DNA from: HRBIN23 sp046294495
GTDB lineage: Bacteria > Chloroflexota > Dehalococcoidia > Lucifugimonadales > HRBIN23
NCBI GenBank assembly: GCA_046294495.1
Contig: JBKBKV010000014.1
Coordinates: 1 to 36,240 of the forward strand
DNA length: 36,240 nt
Direction of reading: 5' to 3'
Shown here: positions 1-7,482 of the stretch, piece by piece
How the letters are laid out: every line of letters starts with the position of its first letter
Position numbering within the stretch: position 1 is the first letter of the stretch
Notes under the pieces: generated by a model
The model's database searches: none
What the model was told of the DNA's origin: nothing
What the model saw: the letters and a program-made list of their open reading frames with translations, nothing else
Program-made: the position numbers and the translations under genes

Positions 1-1
1 C

Positions 2-730
2 ACTCTCCATCAGTGGGAGGAGGTGGCCAAGCATCTTCAGGGGCGCTACCGGGTCATCGCCTATGACGCCCGCGGCCACGGGCGTTCCGAGGTGCCCCCT
101 CGGCAGGAGCACTACTCCCAGGATATTATGGTGGAGGACTTGCGAGGTCTCCTGGGGGTGCTGGGTGTCCACCAGGCTGTGATAGGTGGGCACTCTATGG
201 GGAGCAATGTGGCCCTGAACTTCGCCTTCCGCTACCCAGACCTGTGCCGCGCCTTGATCCTGGTTGGCATTGGCTCGGGCTCTTCAGACCCAGAGGGGTG
301 GCGGGCCAACACCGGACGCCTGGCAGCCCTGGCCGAGAGGGAGGGGATGGGGCCAGTTCTGGAGGAGATAAAGAAGTTCCCGGCCTGGACACCAGCCCTT
401 ACCCGTCCTCAAACTGGCCCACGCTTGGCGAAAGAGGTGCTGGCGTGCTCGCCCCAAGGTATAGCCTGCACCATCCGAGGCGTCCAAATGAGGCGCCCCA
501 CCATATTTCAACTAGAGCCTTATCTGGTGCGTCTGGCAGTGCCTACCCTCGTGGTGTATGGCGAACTGGATGACCCGGTGGTAGAATGCTCTCGCTTCAT
601 TGGACAGAAGGCCCAGAAGGCCCATGTGGAGGTAGTGCCTGGCTCCGGCCACTGGACACACCTAGAGCAGCCATTGGCTTTCCTAAGTGTCCTGGACCGC
701 TTTCTGGCGCGCATAGAGGCTGGTAAGTAG
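2..730 (+). CDS. Alpha/beta-hydrolase fold protein, 5' end cut by the window
   Basis: Serine hydrolase of the alpha/beta-hydrolase superfamily; the substrate cannot be told. The reading frame is open from base 2, and residues before the GTG at 23 (LHQWEE) fit the family's usual N-terminal block, so the true start lies upstream of the window. Visible motifs are YDARGHGRSE after strand 4, the nucleophile elbow GGHSMGS, an acid in VYGELDDPV and the catalytic histidine in PGSGHWTHLEQP, so the full Ser-Asp-His triad is present. It ends 10 bp before cofE on the same strand and may be co-transcribed with it. A lipase, esterase, C-C hydrolase or lactonase are all possible. The family call is firm and the function is open. 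Confidence 0.85.
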   Translation, partial: TLHQWEEVAKHLQGRYRVIAYDARGHGRSEVPPRQEHYSQDIMVEDLRGLLGVLGVHQAVIGGHSMGSNVALNFAFRYPDLCRALILVGIGSGSSDPEGWRANTGRLAALAEREGMGPVLEEIKKFPAWTPALTRPQTGPRLAKEVLACSPQGIACTIRGVQMRRPTIFQLEPYLVRLAVPTLVVYGELDDPVVECSRFIGQKAQKAHVEVVPGSGHWTHLEQPLAFLSVLDRFLARIEAGK

Positions 731-740
731 GCCAGCACAC

Positions 741-1499
741 ATGGACTACCCCAGATTGCAAATTATCGGCATCGCTGGCATCCCCGAGGTGCACCCAGGA
801 GACGATTTGGCATCTCTTATCCTCCAGGCTGCCCAGAGGCAGGGCACCCCTCTTCAGGATGGTGATGTGGTGGTAGTAACCCAGAAAATCGTCTCCAAGG
901 CCGAGGGGCGCCTAGTATACCTGGCCAGCGTGGAGCCTTCCCACTTCGCCCTGCAGATAGCCCAGCAGTGGGGGAAGGACCCCCGCCAGGTGGAGGTGGT
1001 GCTCCGGGAGAGCAGGCGCATTGTGCGGATGGACCACGGGGTAATCATATGCGAGACCCATCACGGTTTTATCTGTGCCAATGCGGGGGTGGATGCTTCT
1101 AACATCCCAGGCGAAGGGGTTGTATCGCTCCTACCTGTAGACCCAGATGCATCGGCGCGGTGCATTCGCGAGGGCATAAAGGCGCTAGCCGGTGTTACGG
1201 TAGCGGTGGTGGTAAGCGACACCTTTGGGCGCCCCTGGCGGGAGGGCACCACAAATGTGGCTATCGGCGTTGCGGGCATTCACCCTCTGATGGACTACCG
1301 AGGCAAGAAGGACCCCTATGGCAGGGAACTGCGGGTGAGCATCGCTGCTATCGCCGACGAGGTTGCCGGGGCCGCCGACCTGGTAATGAACAAGACGACC
1401 CAAGTTCCGGTGGCGATTTTGCGGGGCCTATCTTACGAGCCGGCCCCTGGCTCCTCGCGCCTTCTCCTGCGCGACCCGGCCCAGGATATGTTCCGCTAG
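741..1499 (+). CDS. cofE: Coenzyme F420-0:L-glutamate ligase (CofE/FbiB N-terminal type)
   Basis: GTP-dependent enzyme that adds L-glutamate to F420-0, giving F420-1 and then polyglutamyl F420, in the cytoplasm. At 252 residues it has the length of stand-alone archaeal CofE and lacks the C-terminal FMN domain of actinobacterial FbiB. Recognisable blocks are the N-terminal IIGIAGIPEVHPGDDL, VVVTQKIVSKAEGR and, near residues 155-180, VVVSDTFGRPWREGTTNVA, followed by DPYGRELR and ADLVMNKT. The ATG at 741 has only a weak SD and follows the hydrolase stop by 10 bp, so it may depend on upstream translation. It implies that the organism makes F420. No other F420 biosynthesis gene lies in the window. 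Confidence 0.93.
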   Translation: MDYPRLQIIGIAGIPEVHPGDDLASLILQAAQRQGTPLQDGDVVVVTQKIVSKAEGRLVYLASVEPSHFALQIAQQWGKDPRQVEVVLRESRRIVRMDHGVIICETHHGFICANAGVDASNIPGEGVVSLLPVDPDASARCIREGIKALAGVTVAVVVSDTFGRPWREGTTNVAIGVAGIHPLMDYRGKKDPYGRELRVSIAAIADEVAGAADLVMNKTTQVPVAILRGLSYEPAPGSSRLLLRDPAQDMFR

Positions 1500-1517
1500 G
1501 CAAAGCGCGCTGTAGAC

Positions 1518-1546
1518 TTGTGTCTATTTCCCCTTTTGGCTATGAT
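1518..1546 (+). promoter_or_regulatory. Sigma-70 type promoter of the tRNA-Pro gene
   Basis: TTGTGT at 1518-1523 and TATGAT at 1541-1546 are separated by exactly 17 bp. The -10 ends 10 bp before the tRNA acceptor stem, so transcription would start at or just before the mature 5' end. This is read from consensus similarity only. Confidence 0.55.
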
Positions 1547-1556
1547 GATTACGATA

Positions 1557-1628
1557 CGGGGAGTGGCGCAGGGGGAGCGCGCACGGTTCGGGTCCGTGAG
1601 GTCGCGGGTTCAAATCCCGCCTCCCCGA
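1557..1628 (+). tRNA. tRNA-Pro, anticodon CGG
   Basis: A complete 72-nt cloverleaf. The acceptor stem CGGGGAG (1557-1563) pairs with CTCCCCG (1621-1627). The D stem GCGC/GCGC encloses a short 7-nt loop. The anticodon stem CACGG/CCGTG carries the loop TTCGGGT with anticodon CGG at 1589-1591 followed by G37. The variable loop has 5 nt. The T arm is GCGGG-TTCAAAT-CCCGC and the discriminator base is A at 1628. C at position 1 with discriminator A is typical of bacterial tRNA-Pro. CCA is not encoded (TAC follows), so it must be added after transcription. Confidence 0.96.
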
Positions 1629-1649
1629 TACCCCACGTAAGAGGAGTGA

Positions 1650-1991
1650 ATGCCTTCCCGCCGCCAAGACCCTCTGTATGCCCAGGCCCGCCAGTTGGCC
1701 AAAGATTGGGCTGACCTCTACCGCCAGTTCCAGCAGATGCAAAAGCAGGCGGAGGCCCTCAACGCCCTTCTCAACGAGCGGATAGAGGACATCCAGGCCC
1801 TGCGTCGGCGCAAGGAGGAGGCCGAAGAGGCTTACGGCATTCTAAGGGAGCGTTTTGAGCGGCTGTTGGGCGCCTTGGAAGAGCTCCTATCTCGTCCGTG
1901 GCCCCCCGAGGCTCTTCCGCTTCGGGAGGCCCTTGGTCACATCGTTAGCGAGACCCAGCGGGGTTTTCCCTTCTCGGAAGGGGAAGGCTAA
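1650..1991 (+). CDS. Uncharacterised coiled-coil protein (113 aa)
   Basis: Not recognised by family. The 113-residue product is strongly charged and helical. Residues 18-80 show heptad-like spacing of Leu/Ile/Ala with many Glu, Arg and Gln, including RQFQQMQKQAEALNALL and RRRKEEAEEAYGIL, so a long coiled coil is likely. There is no signal peptide or membrane segment. The ATG at 1650 has GAGGAG a few bases upstream. The stop overlaps the stop of the convergent amrS gene by 4 bp. It lies 21 bp after tRNA-Pro and may be read through from that promoter. Codon use matches the neighbours, which supports a real gene. Confidence 0.7.
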   Translation: MPSRRQDPLYAQARQLAKDWADLYRQFQQMQKQAEALNALLNERIEDIQALRRRKEEAEEAYGILRERFERLLGALEELLSRPWPPEALPLREALGHIVSETQRGFPFSEGEG

Positions 1992-3118
1992 GGGGAGACA
2001 AGGGCCGGCTGGTTTTCCAGGGGGATGCGCACCACCTGCCCCTTCGGCCCGTGCCAGATACCCGGTATAGGCCTTCCGCAGGCAGAGCACTCCCCCCGTT
2101 CGGTGAGGGTGTATTCTAGCACTTCAAACCCGCGGCGGGCTATCAGACGCTTCCCACATTGTGGGCAGAAGGTGTGCTCATAGGACCCCACAAGGCCTGG
2201 AAGGTTACCGGCGTAGACGAAGCGCAGGCCGTGCTCTTTGGCGATAGCGCATGCCCACCGCAGGCGCTGGGGGGTGGTGGCCTCTGGCTCCAGCATCTTG
2301 TATTCTGGGTGGAAGGCGGTGATGTGCCAGGGTATGTCTGGGGAGATGGACGCCAGGAAACGGGCGGCGCTGTGTATCTCCTCCTCGCTGTCGTTGAAGC
2401 CAGGCACCAGCAGGGTAACCACCTCCACCCAGTAGCCCATCTGGAAGGTGCGCCGGATGGTCTCCAGAACCCGTTCCAGAACACCCCCTAGTTTGCGGTA
2501 GGTGCGGTCGTTGAAAGACTTCAGGTCAATCTTATAGGCGTCCAGGTGGGGGCGCAGGTAGGCGAGGACCTCGCTCGTGCCGTTGCCGTTGGAGACATAG
2601 CCGGTGAGTAGACCCTTTTGGCGCGCCTCCCTGAAAATAGCCACTGCCCACTCACTAGTGATGAGGGGCTCATTGTAGGAACTGGCTACCACTTTAGCGC
2701 CGTGCTGGACGGCCAGGCGCACCAGGGTAGTTGGGGAGATTTCGTAAGGCTCGGCGCGGGCGGCAGGGTCCCGCAGGGCTTGTGAGGTAATCCAGTTCTG
2801 GCAATAAGGGCAGTGGTAGTCGCACCCCAGCATACCGAAAGTAAGGGCAATGGAGCCAGGGAGGAAGTGAAAGAAGGGCTTCTTCTCTATGGGGTCAGCC
2901 TGAAGGGCAGCCACATATCCCCAGGGCACCAAGAGGCGACCGTCGCGGTTGAAACGCACCTGGCAGATACCCCGTTGGCCAGGGAGGATAAGGCATCGGT
3001 GCCCGCATGCCCAACAGCGGACTTTACCCCCCTCCAGGTGCTCATAGCATTCCCCCTCCTGGGTGAAGGTGTCTAACACCTCAGCGAGGGGGCGAACCTC
3101 TGCTTTGAGAACTGGCAT
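1988..3118 (-). CDS. amrS: AmmeMemoRadiSam system radical SAM enzyme (AmrS-like)
   Basis: Radical S-adenosylmethionine enzyme of the AmrS/PflA-like group, whose physiological reaction is not established. Cysteines C99, C103 and C106 (GCDYHCPYCQNW) form the CxxxCxxC motif that binds the 4Fe-4S cluster. An N-terminal Cys set (CWACGHRC, then GICQVR) and a C-terminal pair of CxxC knuckles (CPQCGKRL and CSACGRPI) look like added metal sites and are typical of this family. SSYNEP and SNGNGTSEVL are conserved barrel motifs. The 376-residue length is in the expected range. The named partners, AMMECR1-domain and Memo-like proteins, are not in this window. The gene is divergent from purH, and the ATG at 3118 has a good AGGTGG SD. 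Confidence 0.9.
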   Translation of the reverse strand: MPVLKAEVRPLAEVLDTFTQEGECYEHLEGGKVRCWACGHRCLILPGQRGICQVRFNRDGRLLVPWGYVAALQADPIEKKPFFHFLPGSIALTFGMLGCDYHCPYCQNWITSQALRDPAARAEPYEISPTTLVRLAVQHGAKVVASSYNEPLITSEWAVAIFREARQKGLLTGYVSNGNGTSEVLAYLRPHLDAYKIDLKSFNDRTYRKLGGVLERVLETIRRTFQMGYWVEVVTLLVPGFNDSEEEIHSAARFLASISPDIPWHITAFHPEYKMLEPEATTPQRLRWACAIAKEHGLRFVYAGNLPGLVGSYEHTFCPQCGKRLIARRGFEVLEYTLTERGECSACGRPIPGIWHGPKGQVVRIPLENQPALVSP

Positions 3119-3137
3119 ACCCCACCTCCCCCTTTTC

Positions 3138-3146
3138 AGTGTAGCA
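3138..3146 (-). promoter_or_regulatory. Extended -10 promoter of amrS
   Basis: Read on the reverse strand this is TGCTACACT: an extended -10 (TGn) joined to TACACT. It lies about 20 bp upstream of the amrS ATG, giving a very short leader that contains the SD. No good -35 is visible, as is usual for extended -10 promoters. Confidence 0.5.
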
Positions 3147-3171
3147 TGGGGGAAAAGGGGCGAGGTGCACC

Positions 3172-4683
3172 GTGAAGGCCCTTATAAGCGTATCCGATAA
3201 GCGAGGGGTTGTGGCCCTCGCACGGCGTTTGCATCAGGCCGGGGTGGCCCTTATCAGCACGGGGGGCACCGCCAGTCTCCTGGCTCAGGAGGGCATCCCT
3301 GTCCAGCAGGTATCCGACATCACCCATTTCCCCGAACTGCTGGACGGGCGTGTAAAGACACTGCATCCTGCTGTGCACGCCGGCATCCTGGCCCGCAGGG
3401 ACAAGCCGGAGCATATGGCCGAACTGGCCCGCCGGAACTTGCCCCCTATTGATATCGTTGTAGTCAACCTGTATCCCTTTGAGGCCACTGTCCAGCGCCC
3501 CCATGTGCCTCTAGCGGAGGCCCTGGAGCAAATTGATATCGGGGGACCTACCCTCCTGCGCGCCGCCGCCAAGAACTTCCCTTGGGTGGTGCCTTTATGC
3601 GACCCGGACGACTACTCCTGGGCCGGCGACAAGGCCGCCAGCGGCACCCTGACTTTTGAAGAGAGGCGTTCCCTGGCGGCCAAGGCCTTTCAGCATGTGG
3701 CGTTCTACGACACCCTAATCACCCGCTGGCTTCTGGGTGCTGGGGAAGTTTTCCCTGAGGAGGTTGTCTTCGCGGGCCGCCTTGTCCAGCGCCTGCGCTA
3801 CGGGGAGAACCCCCATCAGCAGGGCGCTTTGTATGCTTGGGCACCCTCCCAAGGGGGGGTTGCCATGGCCCGTCAACTCCATGGCAAAGAGCTTTCCTAC
3901 AACAACATCCTTGACGCCTCGGCCGCCTGGGAGGCAGTGAACGACCTTGCAGAGCCGGCGTGTGTCATCGTCAAGCACACCAACCCCTGCGGGCTGGCCG
4001 TGCATCCCGACCAGGCCGAGGCCTATCGGCGCGCCTACGCCGGTGACCCTGTATCCGCTTACGGGGGCATTGTGGGGTTCAACCGTCCTGTTACAGGTGC
4101 CTCTGCTGAGGCTATGCGGGGCGTATTCTACGAGGTGGTGGTGGCCCCAGGCTACACGCCCGAGGCGGTTACCATTCTTGCTAAGAGGCGCGACCTGCGC
4201 ATCTTGGAAGTCCCGGCGGGGCCTCCCAGCCTAGAGGTTCGCACCGTCAGCGGGGGCTTTCTTGTGCAGACAGTAGATGTTCCCCGAGAAGACCCTGCCT
4301 CCTGGAGGGTGGTTACCCAGCGTGCGCCTACCCCCGCCGAGCGGGAAGACCTGGCCTTCGCCTGGCAGGTCGTCAAGCATGTCAAGTCTAATGCCATCGT
4401 TCTGGTCAAGGACAGGGCCCTTGTAGGGGTGGGGGCGGGGCAACCCAACCGGGTTACCAGCGTGCGCCTGGCGGTCCAGGTGGCAGGAGGGCGCGCTAAG
4501 GGTAGCAGGCTGGCCAGCGACGCCTTCTTCCCCTTCCCCGATGGCGTGGAGGCGGCCGGTGAGGCAGGAGTTACCGCCATCGTCCAGCCTGGGGGCTCCA
4601 TTCGGGACAACGAGGTGATCGCCGCCGCTGACCGCTTGGGGATAGCGATGCTGTTCACGGGGGTGCGTCATTTCCGCCACTAG
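3172..4683 (+). CDS. purH: Bifunctional AICAR formyltransferase / IMP cyclohydrolase
   Basis: Catalyses the last two steps of de novo purine synthesis: formylation of AICAR with 10-formyl-tetrahydrofolate, then ring closure to IMP. The N-terminal cyclohydrolase domain (about 1-195) shows ISVSDKRG, STGGTA and GRVKTLHPAVHAGIL. The transformylase domain shows RYGENPHQ, LSYNNILD, the catalytic K268-H269 in VKHTNPCG, VGAGQPNRV and DAFFPFPDGVE. The 503-residue length is normal for PurH. It starts on GTG at 3172 with GAGGTG upstream. It is divergent from amrS across 53 bp and is followed after 13 bp by the ThyX-like gene, so the two probably form a nucleotide-metabolism operon. Confidence 0.97.
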   Translation: MKALISVSDKRGVVALARRLHQAGVALISTGGTASLLAQEGIPVQQVSDITHFPELLDGRVKTLHPAVHAGILARRDKPEHMAELARRNLPPIDIVVVNLYPFEATVQRPHVPLAEALEQIDIGGPTLLRAAAKNFPWVVPLCDPDDYSWAGDKAASGTLTFEERRSLAAKAFQHVAFYDTLITRWLLGAGEVFPEEVVFAGRLVQRLRYGENPHQQGALYAWAPSQGGVAMARQLHGKELSYNNILDASAAWEAVNDLAEPACVIVKHTNPCGLAVHPDQAEAYRRAYAGDPVSAYGGIVGFNRPVTGASAEAMRGVFYEVVVAPGYTPEAVTILAKRRDLRILEVPAGPPSLEVRTVSGGFLVQTVDVPREDPASWRVVTQRAPTPAEREDLAFAWQVVKHVKSNAIVLVKDRALVGVGAGQPNRVTSVRLAVQVAGGRAKGSRLASDAFFPFPDGVEAAGEAGVTAIVQPGGSIRDNEVIAAADRLGIAMLFTGVRHFRH

Positions 4684-4696
4684 AGAAGGAGGGGTT

Positions 4697-6094
4697 GTGC
4701 GTAACGAGCCTGAGCGCTACCCCATGCGCATCTATCCCCTAGACCCGCGCACCCTCTCCCAGGAGCAGTTGGCTGTCGTCTTCGCTATGACCTCCCGCCG
4801 GCCGGAGCCTTTTGACGAGATAGCCCGCCAGGTAACAGAGACGAAAGCCGCTGAGTTTCACGAGAAGTGGGTGCTGGGGTATGGGCATGCTTCTGTAGCG
4901 GAGCACGCCGTCCTCCACTTCGCCGTGGAAAATGTCTCCCGTCTCGCCTGCGATGCCCTGGAGGACAACCGTCTGGCATCCTATACCGAAAAATCCTCCC
5001 GCTTCCAGGTGCTCCCCCCAGACGCCTTCTTTGTGCCTCCGGAGTTGGAGGCGCGTCCCGACCTGCGAGAGGAGTTTGTGCGCGCATGCCAGGCATTGTT
5101 CCAGGCATATCACCAGATGGTGCCGGCGTGTGTGGACTACCTGAGAAGGGCGCGCCCTATGCAACCAGGGGAACGGGAGAGCGCTTACGCCCTTCGCCTG
5201 CGCCGTGAGGCTACCGATTCATGCCGCTTCGTCCTACCTGCCGCTACTTTGACCAATGTAGGCGTAACCATGAACGCCCGCGTCCTGGAGCGGGCCATCG
5301 CCAAGTTGCTGTCGTCAGACTTGCAGGAAGAGCGGGAGATAGGGGCTTTGCTGAAGGAGGAAGCCCGTCGCATTACCCCTACGCTGGTGAAGTATGCAGA
5401 GGCAAGCCCTTATTTGCAGAATGTCCGCAAGGCGTTGGAGGGCCGGCCTTTGCCAGCGCCCCCTGCGGTGGAGCCCTCCAGCACGGTGCGCCTGGTGTAT
5501 GCCGACCCCCAGGGTGAGGAGCGGGTGCTGGCGGCCCTGCTCTATCCTACTGCCCGCCGACCCTATACCGAGGTGGAAGAAACAGTGCGCCACCTCTCTC
5601 CCGAGGAGCGGGGTGCTCTGTTGGGCGGGGTGCTGGGAGGTATGGGGGACTTTGATACGCCGCCCCGTGCCCTGGAAGTGGCTTCGGTAACCTTTGAGTT
5701 CATCCTGGACTACGGAGCATATCGGGAGTTCAAACGCCACCGGATGCAGACCTACTTGCCCCAGCCCCTGACAGCCGACATGGGGTATACCGTTCCAACG
5801 CTTCTATACGATGCAGGTTTGCAGGTAACCTTCCAAGAGGCGGTGTTCACAGCGGAAAGGGTATGGGCAACAGTGGCCCAATGGAACCCCCGTGTAGCCG
5901 AATACCTGGTTACCCACGCCCACCGTCGTCGTGTCCTGGCGCATATGAACCTGCGAGAATGCTGGCACCTCTTCCGTTTGCGCACTGGCCCCCAGGCCCA
6001 CTTCTCTCTGCGAGCGGTGATGGAGCAGGCCCTTGCCCTCTGCCAGGAGAGGTATCCCCGTATCTTTGCGGCGTTCCGACGGCGGACGAGGTAA
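4697..6094 (+). CDS. Tandem ThyX-like (flavin-dependent thymidylate synthase fold) protein
   Basis: Two ThyX-like domains are fused in 465 residues, whereas ThyX is normally 210-250. The N-terminal half keeps GHASVAEHAVLHFAVENVSR (about 62-81), the usual block before the ThyX motif. The RHRxxSxNExSxRY motif itself reads DNRLASYTEKSSRF here, so the leading RH is lost. The C-terminal half keeps RHR at 347-349 (EFKRHRMQTYLPQ) but loses the rest of the motif and the SVxEH block. Both halves have the later NxR helix (TMNARVLE; HMNLREC). The two domains may complement each other in one active site, or the protein may have another flavin/nucleotide role. Start is GTG at 4697 with GGAGG upstream; an ATG at 4724 lacks an SD. 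It follows purH and ends 6 bp from the convergent MFS gene. Confidence 0.8.
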   Translation: MRNEPERYPMRIYPLDPRTLSQEQLAVVFAMTSRRPEPFDEIARQVTETKAAEFHEKWVLGYGHASVAEHAVLHFAVENVSRLACDALEDNRLASYTEKSSRFQVLPPDAFFVPPELEARPDLREEFVRACQALFQAYHQMVPACVDYLRRARPMQPGERESAYALRLRREATDSCRFVLPAATLTNVGVTMNARVLERAIAKLLSSDLQEEREIGALLKEEARRITPTLVKYAEASPYLQNVRKALEGRPLPAPPAVEPSSTVRLVYADPQGEERVLAALLYPTARRPYTEVEETVRHLSPEERGALLGGVLGGMGDFDTPPRALEVASVTFEFILDYGAYREFKRHRMQTYLPQPLTADMGYTVPTLLYDAGLQVTFQEAVFTAERVWATVAQWNPRVAEYLVTHAHRRRVLAHMNLRECWHLFRLRTGPQAHFSLRAVMEQALALCQERYPRIFAAFRRRTR

Positions 6095-6100
6095 AAGCCG

Positions 6101-7381
6101 TTACAGGCGGCGAACGGTGGGGAGGACCAGGGATGCCCCGAAGGCCAGGACTAGCAGGCTAGCGCCCATGGCAATAACTGCCCATGGTGCGGTAATGTAG
6201 GTGGCCAATACCCCAGCCAGCAGGCTCCCCAGAGGCACAAGACCGTGGTCCAGGCTGTAGATGCTCATAACGCGCCCGCGATACTGGTCTGAAACAGCAC
6301 TCTGGATCAGGGTGTTGTTGGTGGCCATAAAGGTCATCTGCCCGGCGCCGACCCCTATAAGGAGTGCCACCGAGAGGGGGAGCCATCGGGAGAAGCCGAA
6401 GAAAACTAGGCCTAACCCCATCATAGCCAGGCCCAGGAAGGCTACCAGCCCCTTTCGTCTCACATTGACTAGGGTTGCCAGCATCAAAGAGCCGAGCAGC
6501 GCCCCTCCTCCCATAGAACTGAGCAGGAAGCCCAGGCCCTCGGGCCCCATATGGAGGACATCCTTGGCAAAGATGGGCATCAGGCTATTGGCTGGCATGG
6601 CCAGCAGGAAGGGAAGTAACCCTATCACGATAAGGGACAAAACCTGCCTGTCCTGGCGCACATAGCGTAGGCCTTCCAAGAAGGCGCTGTGCATAGGCTG
6701 GGAGCGCTGACCTCCGCTGGGGTGCAGAGGGTTGCGGATGCCACCAAGGCTTACCGCTGCCCATATATAGCACCCGCTTTGAATGAAGAAGTTCCCCGCC
6801 ATTCCCACCAGAGCGATGAGAGCGCCCCCTACCGCAGGTCCAAGGATGCGCGTAAGGTTGAAGGCAGCAGAACTCAGTGCGATGGCGTTCATCAGGTCTG
6901 ACCGAGGCACAGTGCCAGGAATGGCGGCCTGGCGTAAGGTCTGCTGAGAGGATGTGCCACACCCCATAATGAAAGCAAAGGCATATATGTGCCATACCTG
7001 CACCCACCCCCGTGCTACATCCATGGCGAAAAGAAAGGACACTACAGCCAGCAGGGAGGCAGTGATCACTAGAAGAGGGCGGCGGCTCCAGCGGTCAGCG
7101 GCTACGCCAGTCAGCGGGGCCACAAGCCAAACCGGAAGCGAGCGCATCCCGTTGATCAGTCCCAAATGGATGGCGGAGCCTGTCAGGCTATAGACAAGCC
7201 ATCCCAGGGTAACCTGCTGAATCCACTGGGCGCCCCCGAAGGAGAGGATGCCCAGCCAAAGAAAGCGGAAGTCCCGGTGGCGCAGGGAAAGAAAGGTGCG
7301 GGGGACTCCTCTAGGGAGGGGGCCTTCCGCCCGGGCAACTGCATCGCTCTCGGCTAATGCTTTGTTTGTAACCTTGTCCAT
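6101..7381 (-). CDS. MFS transporter, enterobactin-exporter-like (MFS_3 type)
   Basis: Integral membrane secondary transporter of the major facilitator superfamily, probably a proton-driven exporter. The sequence shows about 12 hydrophobic helices, with the family loop after helix 2 as GVAADRWSRRPLL and motifs NAIALSSAAFNLTRILGPAVGG and DQYRGRVMSIYSL that are typical of EntS-like permeases. I chose the ATG at 7381 (426 aa); a TTG at 7390 would add three residues. The first 35 residues are polar and cytoplasmic. It lies about 100 bp downstream of priA on the same strand and converges with the ThyX-like gene. The substrate cannot be inferred from the sequence. Confidence 0.88.
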   Translation of the reverse strand: MDKVTNKALAESDAVARAEGPLPRGVPRTFLSLRHRDFRFLWLGILSFGGAQWIQQVTLGWLVYSLTGSAIHLGLINGMRSLPVWLVAPLTGVAADRWSRRPLLVITASLLAVVSFLFAMDVARGWVQVWHIYAFAFIMGCGTSSQQTLRQAAIPGTVPRSDLMNAIALSSAAFNLTRILGPAVGGALIALVGMAGNFFIQSGCYIWAAVSLGGIRNPLHPSGGQRSQPMHSAFLEGLRYVRQDRQVLSLIVIGLLPFLLAMPANSLMPIFAKDVLHMGPEGLGFLLSSMGGGALLGSLMLATLVNVRRKGLVAFLGLAMMGLGLVFFGFSRWLPLSVALLIGVGAGQMTFMATNNTLIQSAVSDQYRGRVMSIYSLDHGLVPLGSLLAGVLATYITAPWAVIAMGASLLVLAFGASLVLPTVRRL

Positions 7382-7482
7382 TCTGCCCAACGCACCTTAT
7401 TCTACTCCTGCCCCTTGCCACGCACAAGGGCTTATGTCTTTTCTGCTCCATTCTCCCATGCCTACGAAGTTGTGCTTGGGGA

